DNA of 64,000 bases from JBAXTE01 sp037130365 (GTDB lineage Bacteria > Bacteroidota > Bacteroidia > Bacteroidales > WCHB1-69): the NCBI GenBank assembly GCA_037130365.1, contig JBAXTE010000020.1, positions 1 through 64,000 on the forward strand, given 5' to 3'. Both the position numbers and the translations under genes were made by a program. A model generated the notes under the pieces. The model saw nothing but the letters and a program-made list of their open reading frames with translations. It had not been told where the DNA came from and ran no database searches. Within the stretch, counting starts at the first letter, position 1; each line of letters begins with the position of its first letter. Below, piece after piece: positions 63,261-64,000 of the stretch.

Positions 63261-64000
63261 ATGAAAATAAAAAAAAGCGAAGTACCGAGCAGTAATTTTT
63301 CTGAAATTTTATTATATAGAACACCAGCAGGTGGTGTTAAGGTTGAAATATTTTTACAAAATGAAACTATTTGGCTTACCCAACAAAAGATAGCTGATTT
63401 GTTTGGTGTTGACCGAAGTGTAGTCACAAAACATTTAAAGAACATCATAGACACAAAGGAACTTGACAGAGATTCAGTATGTGCATATTTTGCACATACT
63501 GCTTCAGATGGTAAAAAATATTCCACGCTTTTTTACAATCTCGATGCAATCATTTCCGTAGGATATCGAGTAAACAGCAATCAGGCAACTGCTTTTAGAA
63601 TATGGGCAACCGAACGATTAAAAGAGTATATAATCAAAGGTTTTACAATGGATGATGAACGTCTGAAAAATCCAATCTCAATTTTTGGGAAAGATTATTT
63701 TGAGGAGCAACTTGAACGCATTCGTGATATTCGTTCAAGCGAACGTAGATTTTATCAAAAAATCACAGACATATACGCTATGTGTAGCGCTGATTATAAT
63801 ATTGATCATGATTTAACAAGACACTTTTTTGCAACTGTTCAAAACAAATTACACTTTGCAATTTCTGGTCAAACCGCAGCAGAAATAATATACAATAGAG
63901 CTAATAGCGAAAAAGACCATATGGGTTTAACAACATGGAAAAATGGACCATCGGGATATATTCGAAAGGCTGATGTTTCAATAGCAAAAAATTATTTAAG
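63261..64000 (+). CDS. RhuM-family protein, cut by the right edge
   Basis: From ATG 63261 the frame stays open for 246 codons to the window end. The start (MKIKKSEVPSSNFSEILLYR; IWLTQQKIADLFGVDRSVVT; KHLKNI) has the winged helix-like N-terminal region of the RhuM ('virulence protein RhuM') family, then FAHTASDGKKYSTLFYNLDA, ISVGYRVNSNQATAFRIWAT, ERLKEYIIKGFTMDDERLKN and the Fic/DOC-like C-terminal linkage RSSERRFYQKITDIYAMCSA. Full members have about 330 residues. They are common in accessory DNA beside restriction and toxin genes; their function is not established. It has its own promoter box. The neighbouring genes beyond the window are not known. Confidence 0.88.
   Translation, partial: MKIKKSEVPSSNFSEILLYRTPAGGVKVEIFLQNETIWLTQQKIADLFGVDRSVVTKHLKNIIDTKELDRDSVCAYFAHTASDGKKYSTLFYNLDAIISVGYRVNSNQATAFRIWATERLKEYIIKGFTMDDERLKNPISIFGKDYFEEQLERIRDIRSSERRFYQKITDIYAMCSADYNIDHDLTRHFFATVQNKLHFAISGQTAAEIIYNRANSEKDHMGLTTWKNGPSGYIRKADVSIAKNYL

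Noticed and set aside
63245..63526. Minus-strand open frame opposite the RhuM start
   Set aside because: The plus-strand frame matches the RhuM family over its full visible length, so this is a shadow.

Overview
The window is a chromosomal segment of an AT-rich member of the Bacteroidota. Three secreted proteins carry type IX secretion C-terminal sorting domains (two type B gliding-motility-like, two type A counting the peptidases), several genes are preceded by the phylum's TAnnTTTG -7 promoter box, there is a KdsB for lipopolysaccharide, a two-component pair of the RprX/RprY kind, a DivIC/FtsB-like septum protein and a futalosine-pathway menaquinone gene (MqnE). I cannot place it below phylum from the sequence alone.

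Left end (1-6120) is accessory DNA. A protein kinase fused to a SAMHD1-like HD phosphohydrolase (228-2537) sits between two GTTATG-type sites and an attC-like palindrome, as in a gene cassette. Next come two directly repeated ~310-bp copies (2648-2952 and 4435-4751) that bracket the relic of a type I restriction locus: an intact DinD, the last ~75 residues of an HsdM, and a GxxExxxY gene cut off by a 77-bp palindromic element. A further ~1.7 kb without genes holds tandem repeats, REP-like hairpins and another dispersed repeat.

From 6123 onward the window is mostly ordinary chromosome: tmRNA; T9SS-exported surface proteins and peptidases (6534-10767, 17381-19900, 24464-27997); aspartase coupled to a peptide-type ABC binding protein (10855-13956); Tex; a run of co-directional genes 20156-24233 (deoxynucleoside kinase, KdsB, HU/SPOR protein, TrmB, alkyltransferase-like protein, membrane protein); a GT2/polyprenyl-transferase-like fusion; an E2 acyltransferase; DivIC-like protein; PriA; a thioesterase; the histidine kinase/response regulator pair; a PNGase F-type glycoamidase; ParE; an AddA-like helicase-nuclease; a papain-fold protein; the rpsP-rimM-trmN6 cluster; an ECF sigma factor with a membrane-spanning partner; ArfB; a GT39 mannosyltransferase-like protein; gapA-mqnE; and a POT-type transporter. 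The right edge enters a RhuM-family gene, another accessory-type gene.

The most interesting points are: (1) the kinase-HD fusion in a cassette-like setting; (2) the ECF sigma factor overlapping a single protein that joins a cytoplasmic anti-sigma-like segment, a transmembrane helix, a long disordered linker and an outer-membrane barrel of PorP/SprF type; (3) two families of short palindromic elements that both begin TAATACCG and in two places supply, or begin exactly at, the stop codon of the preceding gene; (4) the relic type I restriction island between direct repeats. No CRISPR array, complete insertion sequence, rRNA or tRNA gene was seen.
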